Position numbers and translations under genes: made by a program. 64,000 nucleotides of DNA from Gammaproteobacteria bacterium (GTDB lineage Bacteria > Pseudomonadota > Gammaproteobacteria > Pseudomonadales > Halieaceae): the NCBI GenBank assembly GCA_030427085.1, contig JAUHXH010000002.1, forward strand, positions 806,001-870,000, given 5' to 3'. The notes under the pieces were generated by a model. The model was not told where the DNA came from. It saw only the letters and a list, made by a program, of their open reading frames with translations, and made no database searches. Below are positions 8,530 to 16,881 of this stretch, in pieces. The first letter of the stretch is position 1; each line of letters starts with the position of its first letter.

Positions 8530-10248
8530 ATGGATTCCGCTACAGTTTTTACGCCGTTGCTGGCTTTGGCCGGACTGTTCTTTCTTTACAAACTCGTGAT
8601 CCGACTGCGTTTGTCGCGGGCCAAGCACCCCTCGGTGCGGGGGCACGCCAAATGGTCGCGCCGCCTGGCGCGCCTGGTGCCGTTCTACAGCCTGGAAGGC
8701 GATCGATTCTACGCCTGTGACGGTGCGCCGGAAGATATCGCTCGCCAGCGCAGGGGGGCGCTGAACCGGATTCGCACCGAGTGCGCGGCTAAAAACGAGA
8801 AGTCGCTGGCCTACGCGAAAGCACTGGTGGATGGCATTTCCGATGTTCGCTTTACCGGCGCGTACCGCGTGCCCTTTCCCTTCCGTTCGGAGCTGCCCGA
8901 AGAATTGAAAGCCAGCTCGGTACTAGACGCTTCCGACGGTGTGCGTGTTCGCGATCTCGACGGTAATTGGCGCTACGACCTGGCGGGTTCCTACGGTGTT
9001 AATGTTTTTGGATACGACTTTTATAAACGGTGCATTGCCGCAGCGACTGCGCGTGCGGGAGAGTTGGGCCCGGTGCTTGGTGCCTATCACCCTGTTGTTG
9101 CGGACAACGTTGAGCGGTTGAAGCGGATTTCCGGGCTGGAGGAAGTGTCGTTTCATATGTCTGGCACCGAGGCGGTGATGCAAGCAGTGCGGCTCGCTCG
9201 CTATCACACCGGGCGCAGCCATCTGGTGCGTTTTTGCGGGGCCTACCACGGCTGGTGGGACGGCGTTCAACCGGGTGTAGGCAATGATCGCAAAGTTAAC
9301 GATGTCTATACCCTGGAAGAGATGAGTGAGCAGGCTTTAAGGGTGATCGCTACCCGTAAAGATATCGCCTGCGTGTTGGTTAATCCGCTGCAGGGCTTGA
9401 GTCCGAATGCCGATGCTCCCGGCGATGCCACGCTGATGAGCAGTCAGCGCAATGCTGCCTTTGATCGCAGGGCCTATACCGAGTGGCTACAGCGTCTGCG
9501 CGAAACCTGCCGGCAGAACAACATCGTTTTTATCCTCGACGAGGTGCTCACCGGCTTCCGTCTCGGTTATCGCGGTGCGCAGGGTTTCTTTGACCTTTCA
9601 GCAGACCTGGTGACCTACGGCAAAACACTGGGCGGTGGGCTGCCGGTGGGTGTGCTATGCGGTAAGGCGACGTTGATGCGGCGCTTCCGCGACGAGCAAC
9701 CGGCCTACATCTGCTTCGCTCGCGGCACCTTCAATGCGCATCCCTACGTGATGACCGCGATGAATGAGTTTCTGCAGCAGGTGGAAAAACCCTGGTTCCA
9801 GCAGGTTTACTCCGAGGCGGCCAGCGTTTGGGATGCTCGTGCCGCCCTGTTGAACACGCGCTTGCAGGACGAGGGGCTACCGGTGAGGGTGGCGCACCTG
9901 CATTCCATCTATACAGTGCTGTATACCCGACCGAGCCGTTACAACTGGATGTTCCAGTTTTACCTGCGTAACGAGAATCTGGAGTTGAGTTGGGTAGGCA
10001 GTGGCCGAATGATTTTTTCGCTCAACTACACCGATGAAGATTTTCACGCGGTTACCGAGGCTTTCGTTTCGGCTGCACGAGAGATGTTGAATGACGGATG
10101 GTGGTGGGAGGCGCCGGGATTTGATCACCGCGCAATTCGTCGCCAGCTCGTTGGCGAAATGGTGGCGGCGCGTTTTCCTCTGCTCGCGCGTCCAAAGAGA
10201 CCCAAATCCGCACCCGTGGCATCAAACCTCAAGGAGCGAACGTCATGA
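8530..10248 (+). CDS. Membrane-anchored class III PLP aminotransferase (GSA aminomutase-like)
   Basis: 572-residue PLP enzyme of the glutamate-1-semialdehyde aminomutase-like fold-type I class. Residues about 5-22 (FTPLLALAGLFFLYKLVI) form an N-terminal membrane segment not found in HemL. An extra ~120-residue N-terminal extension precedes the catalytic core. Core motifs are SGTEAVMQAVRLAR, AYHGWWDG, ILDEVLTGFR and the PLP-binding Lys in TYGKTLGGGLP (Lys365). Its length, anchor and context argue against heme synthesis; similar domains aminate keto-acyl chains in lipid/polyketide pathways, so an amino-lipid substrate is possible. First gene of a four-gene operon; its stop overlaps the next start by 4 bp. 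Confidence 0.85.
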   Translation: MDSATVFTPLLALAGLFFLYKLVIRLRLSRAKHPSVRGHAKWSRRLARLVPFYSLEGDRFYACDGAPEDIARQRRGALNRIRTECAAKNEKSLAYAKALVDGISDVRFTGAYRVPFPFRSELPEELKASSVLDASDGVRVRDLDGNWRYDLAGSYGVNVFGYDFYKRCIAAATARAGELGPVLGAYHPVVADNVERLKRISGLEEVSFHMSGTEAVMQAVRLARYHTGRSHLVRFCGAYHGWWDGVQPGVGNDRKVNDVYTLEEMSEQALRVIATRKDIACVLVNPLQGLSPNADAPGDATLMSSQRNAAFDRRAYTEWLQRLRETCRQNNIVFILDEVLTGFRLGYRGAQGFFDLSADLVTYGKTLGGGLPVGVLCGKATLMRRFRDEQPAYICFARGTFNAHPYVMTAMNEFLQQVEKPWFQQVYSEAASVWDARAALLNTRLQDEGLPVRVAHLHSIYTVLYTRPSRYNWMFQFYLRNENLELSWVGSGRMIFSLNYTDEDFHAVTEAFVSAAREMLNDGWWWEAPGFDHRAIRRQLVGEMVAARFPLLARPKRPKSAPVASNLKERTS

Positions 10249-12962
10249 CCGTGATCGAGAACCCCAGGGCTGCACGCTACGGCAGTGATTTTCGCCGTTC
10301 ACTGGACAGCCAGTTTCGCCAGTATCTGACACGGCAAGAGGCACGCTTCGACGCCTCGGAACGCCTGTCTATTGATTTGCACTGTCACGATCACAATAGT
10401 GATGTACCTGACGAGCTCTGGGGGCGGATTCTCGGCCTGCCCGAAACCTGGTTGAAAACCGGCAAGCTGGTGAAGTGCCTGCGGGCCAACGGCAGCGATG
10501 TCATCACCATCACCAACCACAACAACGCGCGGTCCTGCTGGGAACTGTTGGACAAGGGAGAGGACGTGCTGGTGGGCTGCGAGTTCACCTGCTACTTCCC
10601 GGAGTATGAGCTGTATTGCCATGTATTGACCTACGGCTTTACCCCGGAGCAGGAAGTGATCCTGCAGCGTAAGCGACAAAACATCTACGAATTCCTGCGC
10701 TACGTTCACCTGGAGAACATCCCGGTGATACTGCCGCATCCACTTTATTTTTACGCGGCTAACAAGAAGATTGACCTGACCCTGTTTGAAAAGCTGGCGC
10801 TGATGTTCCAGCGCTTTGAGGTGCTCAACGGGCAGCGTGACCTGTGGCAGTCCGTGTTAACACTGAATTGGGCAGAGGGCCTCACCGCACAAAAAATGTC
10901 TGATTGGTCGCGCAAGCACAAGATCGACCCGGCAGAGTTTGGTGTTGATATCGAGGCGCCAAAAGTGCTGACAGGCGGTTCGGACGATCACATGGGTATT
11001 TTCGCCGGGCAATGCGGCACGCGTCTGTGGGTACCCAATCTGCAACAGCGATTGCAGACGGAAAAGCCTTCGGAACTAGCGCTGGAAGCCATTCGCGCGG
11101 GGCACATGTCACCCTTTGGCCACGTTGGCGAAAATCAGAAACTCAATATCGCCCTGCTGGATTATTTTGCCCAGATTGCCACGCGCATTGAGGACCCGGG
11201 TCTGCTGCGTATTCTTCTGCACCGGGGTGAAACCCGCGATAAGGTCGCCTGCTTCGAGATCAGCAACCTGCTACTGGAGTTGCAGAAGCGAAAGCACTCG
11301 CGCAAGTTTTTTGAATTTGTTCACGACGCCTTGCAAGGGCGCAAGCCCAACAAGATGTTGAAGTGGGGAGTCTCCCGTAAATACCACTTCTGTATCGACC
11401 ACCTGGAACGCATTGCCGACAGTCGACGGTCCTCACCAGAGGAATTTGTCGAAACGGTGAATACCGCCATCAGTGAAATTTTCGATGAACTGAATAGCGT
11501 GGTGGTACGGCGCATCGGTGAGTCCGGACTGATCACCGATGAGCACCTGGAGGCGCGCTTTTCCACCGAGGAGCTAACGCGCAACCTGGAAATTCCCAGC
11601 CAGATTTCTGCCCTGTTCATGGGCGGCAGCAGTCGCTACAAGACGGAACAGGGGCGCAAGTTACATCAACTCATCGACAGTCTGTCGTTCCCGTTGTTGA
11701 TTTCGATGGTATTGGCTGGTGCCACGCTCACCAGTACCCGCGTGCTGTATCAGAATCGCCACTTCCTGAATCAGTTCGCCACGCGCATCGGACAGAATCA
11801 CCACGCCTGCCGGGCCCTGCACCTTACCGACACCCTCTTTGACCGTAACGGTGTATCGAATTCCCTGACAGCGAAGCTCAATCACTGTCGAGAACATGAT
11901 CTCCCAATCGATTTCCTGGTGTGTCACGAAACCGAAGAAGAGGCGGCTCACCTGAAAGTGGTACGCCCCATTGCAGGCTTTACGCTGCCGGATTCCGGTG
12001 GTCAGCGCATCCGCATTCCCAACCTGATGGAAGTGGCGCGCGCCTTCTACGAAGGCGGTTACGATCGCATCGTGTGCTCCACCGAAGGGCCCATGGTGCT
12101 GGTCGCGCTGTACCTCAAGCACATGTTCAATGTGCCCTGTTACTTCTTTATGCACACCGACTGGATCGAATACATCAAGCGAACCACCAACGCCACGCGC
12201 CACGAGCGCGACCGGGTTCGCCGCATGCTGCGTTTGCTGTACAGCCAGTTCGATGGGGTATTCGTTCTGAACACGGAGCACCGCAACTGGCTGATTGGCT
12301 ACGAGATGCAGTTGGAAGCCGAGCGCATTCACATCACTGCACACCAGGCACCGCAGGTGTTGTCAGGTATCCAGCCGGTGGACAAGCGTACCCTGTTCCC
12401 CGATGCCACCAGCGCCACGCCAGTGCTGTTCATCGCCTCGCGTTTGAGCCGTGAGAAGGGCTTGTTCGACTTGCCGGAGGTTCTGCGTCGCTGCCGTGAA
12501 TCACTCCCCGATTTGCGTCTGGTGATTGCCGGTTCCGGCCCTGCGGAAGAAGAGCTCCGCGAGGCACTGCCCGATGCCCACTTCACCGGCTGGATCAATC
12601 GCGAACAATTAGGTGCGCTGTACGCCGGGTTGGACCTGTTCGTATTCCCCTCTCGCTTTGACACTTTCGGCAATGTGTTACTGGAGTCCTTTGCGCACGG
12701 CATGCCGGCGGTGGCATACAACTGCAAGGGGCCTGCAGACATTATCGAAGCGGGCCGCAGCGGTTTCCTCGCGGAGGACATCGAGGATATGGCGGCGCAG
12801 ATCGTAGCCTACTTCCAGTCTCCGCTGGTAATGACACAGATGCGCCAGGGTGCACTGCAGCGGGCAGCAGACTACAGTCCCGAGCAGATCATGAGCCGGT
12901 ACCTGACGGATCTGGGGCTGCCCTCTCACTCCGGTCAACGCGAACACCGCATCGTGGCCTGA
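10245..12962 (+). CDS. PHP-domain phosphoesterase / GT4 glycosyltransferase fusion
   Basis: 905-residue two-enzyme fusion. The N-terminal PHP domain shows the metal-site motifs LHCHDH (near 45), TNHNN, GCEF, LPHPLYF and GGSDDHMG (near 244). Residues about 300-560 are a helical linker I do not recognise. The C-terminal GT-B glycosyltransferase of family 4 has IASRLSREKGL (near 728), VIAGSGP and SRFDTFGNVLLESFAHGMP (near 803-820), with Asp in place of the first Glu of the EX7E motif. A PHP phosphoesterase joined to a lipid-type GT4 could release a phosphate headgroup and glycosylate the product, by analogy with PlcP-Agt lipid remodelling; that role is inference. Start overlaps the aminotransferase stop; the next gene follows after 4 bp. 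Confidence 0.85.
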   Translation: MTVIENPRAARYGSDFRRSLDSQFRQYLTRQEARFDASERLSIDLHCHDHNSDVPDELWGRILGLPETWLKTGKLVKCLRANGSDVITITNHNNARSCWELLDKGEDVLVGCEFTCYFPEYELYCHVLTYGFTPEQEVILQRKRQNIYEFLRYVHLENIPVILPHPLYFYAANKKIDLTLFEKLALMFQRFEVLNGQRDLWQSVLTLNWAEGLTAQKMSDWSRKHKIDPAEFGVDIEAPKVLTGGSDDHMGIFAGQCGTRLWVPNLQQRLQTEKPSELALEAIRAGHMSPFGHVGENQKLNIALLDYFAQIATRIEDPGLLRILLHRGETRDKVACFEISNLLLELQKRKHSRKFFEFVHDALQGRKPNKMLKWGVSRKYHFCIDHLERIADSRRSSPEEFVETVNTAISEIFDELNSVVVRRIGESGLITDEHLEARFSTEELTRNLEIPSQISALFMGGSSRYKTEQGRKLHQLIDSLSFPLLISMVLAGATLTSTRVLYQNRHFLNQFATRIGQNHHACRALHLTDTLFDRNGVSNSLTAKLNHCREHDLPIDFLVCHETEEEAAHLKVVRPIAGFTLPDSGGQRIRIPNLMEVARAFYEGGYDRIVCSTEGPMVLVALYLKHMFNVPCYFFMHTDWIEYIKRTTNATRHERDRVRRMLRLLYSQFDGVFVLNTEHRNWLIGYEMQLEAERIHITAHQAPQVLSGIQPVDKRTLFPDATSATPVLFIASRLSREKGLFDLPEVLRRCRESLPDLRLVIAGSGPAEEELREALPDAHFTGWINREQLGALYAGLDLFVFPSRFDTFGNVLLESFAHGMPAVAYNCKGPADIIEAGRSGFLAEDIEDMAAQIVAYFQSPLVMTQMRQGALQRAADYSPEQIMSRYLTDLGLPSHSGQREHRIVA

Positions 12963-12966
12963 GCCC

Positions 12967-13884
12967 ATGTCGACAGCGCTGCGCTCACTTAGCCAGCAGG
13001 AACAACTCAATTTCCTGCTGACCAACCGTATACCGCGCCGACTGGCGACGCGGTTGATGGGCTGGTATGCGGGTATCCGTAGCCCGGCACTGACTCGCGT
13101 GTCGATTGCCGTGTGGCAGCGATTCGCCGATGACCTGAAACTGGATGAGGCGGCCGAGACGCATTTTGAAACGCTGGAAGACTGCTTTACCCGGCGATTA
13201 AAACCAGGTGCCCGGCCGATAGACGACTATCCCGATGTGCTGGTCAGCCCTTGCGATGCGGTTATCGGGGCTCACGGGAAGGTAGAGCAGGGGCGTTTGT
13301 ATCAAGCCAAAGGGTTTCCCTATGAATTGCGAGATTTAATTCCCGACGCCCACCTGCAGCAACGCTATCAAAACGGCATTTATGTCACGCTACGTCTCAA
13401 ATCCAGCATGTATCACCGTTTCCATGCGCCGGTGGAGTGCTCACTGCGCCGCGTAACCTACATTTCGGGTGACACCTGGAATGTAAACCCCGTAGCGCTG
13501 AAGCGCGTTGAGAAGCTGTATTGTCGAAACGAGCGCGCGGTATTGAATCTGGAACTGAACCAGCCGGAGAGTGGCGTCTGTCTGGTGCCTGTTGCTGCCA
13601 TTCTGGTCGCCAGTATCAAGCTCAACTGCCTGGAAGAGCCCCTGGGCTTGCAGTATCAGGGCCCGGAAGAACTGTATTGCAATGCCGAATACACCCGCGG
13701 GGAGGAAATGGGCTACTTCCGTCACGGGTCCACCATTGTGCTGTTCGCTACGTCAGATCACGAACTGCTGCCACAACTCATCGAGGGTACGACCATACGC
13801 ATGGGGCAGGCGCTGTTGCGCCGGACTGCGTGTGAAGGTACTGCCACTGCCACTACCGACCACCACGTCGAGGATGCACCATGA
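12967..13884 (+). CDS. Phosphatidylserine decarboxylase family protein
   Basis: 305-residue pyruvoyl-dependent decarboxylase. Phosphatidylserine decarboxylases convert PS to PE at the inner membrane and mature by self-cleavage at a GS bond. Here the site is RHGSTIVLF, so Ser255 should become the pyruvoyl group of the small C-terminal subunit. The catalytic region shows SPCDAV (family usually SPADG) and YHRFHAP. The divergence from standard PSD and the operon context suggest either a second PSD or an enzyme acting on a related seryl-type lipid. Its last bases overlap the start of the next gene by 4 bp. Confidence 0.85.
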   Translation: MSTALRSLSQQEQLNFLLTNRIPRRLATRLMGWYAGIRSPALTRVSIAVWQRFADDLKLDEAAETHFETLEDCFTRRLKPGARPIDDYPDVLVSPCDAVIGAHGKVEQGRLYQAKGFPYELRDLIPDAHLQQRYQNGIYVTLRLKSSMYHRFHAPVECSLRRVTYISGDTWNVNPVALKRVEKLYCRNERAVLNLELNQPESGVCLVPVAAILVASIKLNCLEEPLGLQYQGPEELYCNAEYTRGEEMGYFRHGSTIVLFATSDHELLPQLIEGTTIRMGQALLRRTACEGTATATTDHHVEDAP

Positions 13885-14513
13885 CCTTTCTGGAAGAACT
13901 ACACCAACAACGTTGGGACGATCATCGCTATTACCACCACAACCGCGTCAACCAGTCGCTACATCTGGTGAGCGCTTCGTGCTTTATGGCCAGCTACTAT
14001 CTGATCTTCGTCGATCCAGTCATGGCGGTCATGGTGGGCTGGTTGCTGGCCATGCTGCTGCGTCAGGTAGGCCATTTCTTTTTTGAGCCCAAGACCTACG
14101 ATGAGGTCAATCACGCGAGTCACGAGTACAAGGAAAGTGTGAAGGTGGGCTACAACCTGCGCCGTAAGGTGATTCTGCTGTCCATCTGGATCGCCGAGCC
14201 GGTGCTGTTGTGGTTCAATCCTACGCTGTTCGGTTTGCTCAATGACCAACAGGTTGCGCGCGGACTGCTCTACAACACGGCCATCGCCTGGTTGATTACC
14301 GGTATCGGCGCAGTGGTGTTTCGCTCGGTTCACCTGTTTTTCCTGCGCGGTGTGCAGACCGGGCTGGTGTGGGCAACCAAAATTCTTACCGACCCCTTCC
14401 ATGACATCAAGATCTACCATCGTGCACCTGTGCTGCTGATGAAGGGCGATCTTTATGACGACATGACCGAATGGTACACCGACATCCCTCCCGGCGATCA
14501 GCAAACTGCCTGA
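13881..14513 (+). CDS. Mpo1/DUF962-like multi-pass membrane protein
   Basis: 210-residue membrane protein with about four hydrophobic segments (near 28-60, 95-115, 130-155). Conserved-looking His positions are in YYHHNRVNQSLHLVS and RQVGHFFFEP, the pattern of the YGL010w/Mpo1 (DUF962) family; yeast Mpo1 is an Fe(II)-dependent dioxygenase acting on 2-hydroxy fatty acids. Assignment rests on this motif pattern and is moderate. The gene closes the operon with the aminotransferase, PHP-GT fusion and PSD, supporting a lipid function. Confidence 0.6.
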   Translation: MTFLEELHQQRWDDHRYYHHNRVNQSLHLVSASCFMASYYLIFVDPVMAVMVGWLLAMLLRQVGHFFFEPKTYDEVNHASHEYKESVKVGYNLRRKVILLSIWIAEPVLLWFNPTLFGLLNDQQVARGLLYNTAIAWLITGIGAVVFRSVHLFFLRGVQTGLVWATKILTDPFHDIKIYHRAPVLLMKGDLYDDMTEWYTDIPPGDQQTA

Positions 14514-14532
14514 GCGCCGGGCGGTAGGCGAC

Positions 14533-15153
14533 TTAGTTGCCATCCAGTGCAAAAGTGATTCGGGTCATCATGTCCTTCTGCGGCTGGGCAATGCCATTTT
14601 CCACCGGTGGTTTGTACTTCCATTTACTGAGGGCGCGAATGGATGCTCGCTCAAATACACCGGCAGGTTGGGCATCGACAATTCGGATGTTGTCGGTGCG
14701 CCCGGTGGCGGTGATGTCGAAACTGAGATCAACATAACCCTCGATACCTCGCGTACGGGCGCGTTGTGGGTAATCCGGCGCTACCCGAAAGATCACCACA
14801 ATACCGGTACCGGCGCCGCCCAGTTGCAGGTTACCCACGGGGGCGTCCGGAGTGGGTGGGTTTAACGCCAGCGGTGTCGTATCTCCCGGTTCGATTTGAG
14901 TGTCCTGGGGCGTCCACTCCGGTGGCGGTGTTGGGTCTTCAACGCGCTGTACCGGTTCCTTGATTTCCACTTCCGGCTCAGGGGGTGGTTCCATCACAAA
15001 ATCGCGCACCTTAATGGCTGTTTCTTCCAATTCAGGCGTTTGTGTCGCGATCAGTGAATACATAATCAATAACAGTGCTCCGCAGGTGAGTAGGGCGGGG
15101 AAAACGGCGGCGAGAATCCGCGGTGTAGGGTGGTGCAGGACCAGTGTGCTCAT
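14533..15153 (-). CDS. Energy transducer TonB
   Basis: 206-residue TonB-family protein: a single transmembrane anchor (about 12-32), a Pro/Glu-rich periplasmic spacer (about 50-110: EPPPEPEVEIKEP, VEDPTPPPEWTP) and a TonB C-terminal domain (about 118-206: YPQRARTRGIEGYVDLSFD). It passes proton-motive energy from ExbBD to outer-membrane receptors. It follows blaI-like and M56 genes on the same strand with a ~110-bp gap, so it may belong to that regulated unit. No exbB/exbD is present here. Confidence 0.88.
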   Translation of the reverse strand: MSTLVLHHPTPRILAAVFPALLTCGALLLIMYSLIATQTPELEETAIKVRDFVMEPPPEPEVEIKEPVQRVEDPTPPPEWTPQDTQIEPGDTTPLALNPPTPDAPVGNLQLGGAGTGIVVIFRVAPDYPQRARTRGIEGYVDLSFDITATGRTDNIRIVDAQPAGVFERASIRALSKWKYKPPVENGIAQPQKDMMTRITFALDGN

Positions 15154-15263
15154 AATACGTACTCCATTTATTGCGGGTGCAGGTGTCTGCTGAACGCCGC
15201 TCGGGGCTCAGGAAATTAGCTTCTGATCAGGGTTGGTCGCCCGGCTTGCAGGCGATGAAGGTG

Positions 15264-16346
15264 CTATCCCGGTTCGGGTGGTGGGCGAGGTGGATACGGG
15301 TTCACGGTTGAGGGTGGTTCGGGTTTGAGCCACTCCTCGCCGCCCCCTGTCTGGAGGGCTTGATTGGTATTCATCGGCGGGGCCTGAATGGCTGGCAGCT
15401 CAGCCCGGTACAGTGGCGCGATACGCAGGCGCGGCGTTTCATAGGCCAGATGGATTGCGGACAAGGGGGTTGCGAGCAGCAGGCAGATCACGAAGGTGCT
15501 GCGACGGCTGGTGCGCTGGGTCGAGCGATCGACAATTTCCACGGTGAGATAGCGGATGCGCGTGGCCAGTTCGGAAGGCGCCCCCAGCGCGACCGTTGCC
15601 GCCAGATGTTCCCCTCGAGCCTTGTCTAGCAGGAGGCTTGCGTAGTCGGTTGAATCTACGCCGCTGGCCAGCACGCGATCATCACAGGCCTGTTCCGCGC
15701 TGAGCGACAATTGGTTGAGCAGGTGGCGGATCCCCGGCAGCGGCCAGAACAGTATGGCGATCCATTGCACCAGCAGCAGACTCGCCCAGTCACCCCGTTG
15801 AACATGCGCCAGTTCGTGGGCCATTACCATGCCGCGTTCGCGCGGTGGCCAGTGTGCGGCCTCAAGGGGAAGCAGGATAATCGGGCGCAGCATGCCCCAG
15901 GACAGCGGTGCTGTGATCTCATTGCTGAACTTCACACGGACACTTTTGAGTCCGGTATCCGCCGGGGCCTGCCACTCGGGTCCTGCAGGTTGGGCGCGAT
16001 GGCTGAATTGGGCAACATGGAGGATGTCCCGAGTCAGCCGGGCGGCTTTAAAAAGGGCGATTGCAATGTACAGGGTAAAAAGGATTTGCACCCACACACT
16101 GTTTGTACTTGCCACGTCTGTCGCGGTGCGGGAAAGCGCGGGCAGGGCGAGTGTTGGCGTAATCCAGCTCAGCAGTGGCAAGAGTGCCAGACACAGCCCT
16201 GTCCCCAGCCAGATACGGTGCCTTGCAGCGGCACTGCTCAGCGCGAACTGGCTGCCAAAATAACTACCCAGGGCAACAATGAGCAGGGCTTTCACCCCCA
16301 GCTCCAGGAGGCCGATCAGGGGCAGGGTGGCAATCCAGTCACTCAC
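15264..16346 (-). CDS. M56 family (BlaR1-like) membrane metallopeptidase
   Basis: 360-residue integral membrane zinc protease. N-terminal transmembrane segments (about 5-70 and 85-105) precede the zinc motif HELAHVQRGDW (HExxH near residue 176), followed by a membrane-helix pair with EQACDD. Family members cleave a BlaI/MecI repressor after receiving a signal. Unlike BlaR1 it lacks the penicillin-binding sensor domain: a short Pro-rich tail (PYPPRPPPEPG) follows the last membrane segment. It lies 11 bp downstream of the BlaI-like repressor gene, so the two probably work as a pair. Confidence 0.87.
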   Translation of the reverse strand: MSDWIATLPLIGLLELGVKALLIVALGSYFGSQFALSSAAARHRIWLGTGLCLALLPLLSWITPTLALPALSRTATDVASTNSVWVQILFTLYIAIALFKAARLTRDILHVAQFSHRAQPAGPEWQAPADTGLKSVRVKFSNEITAPLSWGMLRPIILLPLEAAHWPPRERGMVMAHELAHVQRGDWASLLLVQWIAILFWPLPGIRHLLNQLSLSAEQACDDRVLASGVDSTDYASLLLDKARGEHLAATVALGAPSELATRIRYLTVEIVDRSTQRTSRRSTFVICLLLATPLSAIHLAYETPRLRIAPLYRAELPAIQAPPMNTNQALQTGGGEEWLKPEPPSTVNPYPPRPPPEPG

Positions 16347-16357
16347 GGGATGATCCC

Positions 16358-16735
16358 CTAACCCCGCCGCCGGCGGGCTTGTTCAATCAGACCGGAGAGT
16401 TCATCCAACTCACCATCAGATAGGCGGTCGGCGTCTCGACCCAGCAGCGCGTTAACGGCCTGGATGCGGGAGCCGCCAAAGAAAGTGTCCACCAGGCGCT
16501 TGAGCGCCCCGTCACGTGCTTTGCTGAGGGGCTGCGCGGCACTGTAGGCGTAGCGCGAACCGATCTGGCGATGCTTGAGGTGACCTTTCTCGACGAGGAT
16601 GGCCAGCAGTGCCCGCACACTGGAGTAGGAGGGCGGGTCGGGCAGGGCTGCCTGTATATCGCGTGCGCTGCACTCTCCCTGCGCATACACCGCGTCCATG
16701 ATCTGCCGCTCCCGGCGGCTGAGGTGGCTCGGCAT
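16358..16735 (-). CDS. BlaI/MecI/CopY family transcriptional repressor
   Basis: 125-residue winged-helix repressor. LSRRERQIMDAVYAQGECSARDIQAAL and the recognition region YSSVRALLAILVEKGHLKH are typical of the Penicillinase_R family; the C-terminal part is the dimerisation/proteolysis region. It is probably inactivated through cleavage linked to the adjacent M56 protease. A palindrome covering its own ribosome binding region (16747-16783) suggests autoregulation. Confidence 0.9.
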   Translation of the reverse strand: MPSHLSRRERQIMDAVYAQGECSARDIQAALPDPPSYSSVRALLAILVEKGHLKHRQIGSRYAYSAAQPLSKARDGALKRLVDTFFGGSRIQAVNALLGRDADRLSDGELDELSGLIEQARRRRG

Positions 16736-16746
16736 TGGTTGGCTCT

Positions 16747-16783
16747 CCTGCTAATAATTTAGCACTGTTAAAAAATTAGCAGG
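16747..16783. promoter_or_regulatory. Palindromic operator for the BlaI-like repressor
   Basis: CCTGCTAAT (16747-16755) and ATTAGCAGG (16775-16783) are perfect inverted repeats; the matching extends to 12 of 14 bases per arm. It starts 12 bp upstream of the repressor start codon and includes its AGGAG ribosome binding site. BlaI/CopY-type repressors bind such dyads, so repression of the repressor-M56(-tonB) unit is likely. Confidence 0.7.
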
Positions 16784-16881
16784 TTTGGTGGTGAAGTCAA
16801 GACCTGGTTGCGCGATGTTTGCTGGACCACTGAGACTCGGGGGGCTATGGTGCTGGTGTTTTGAGCCCGGTCCGATTAACG

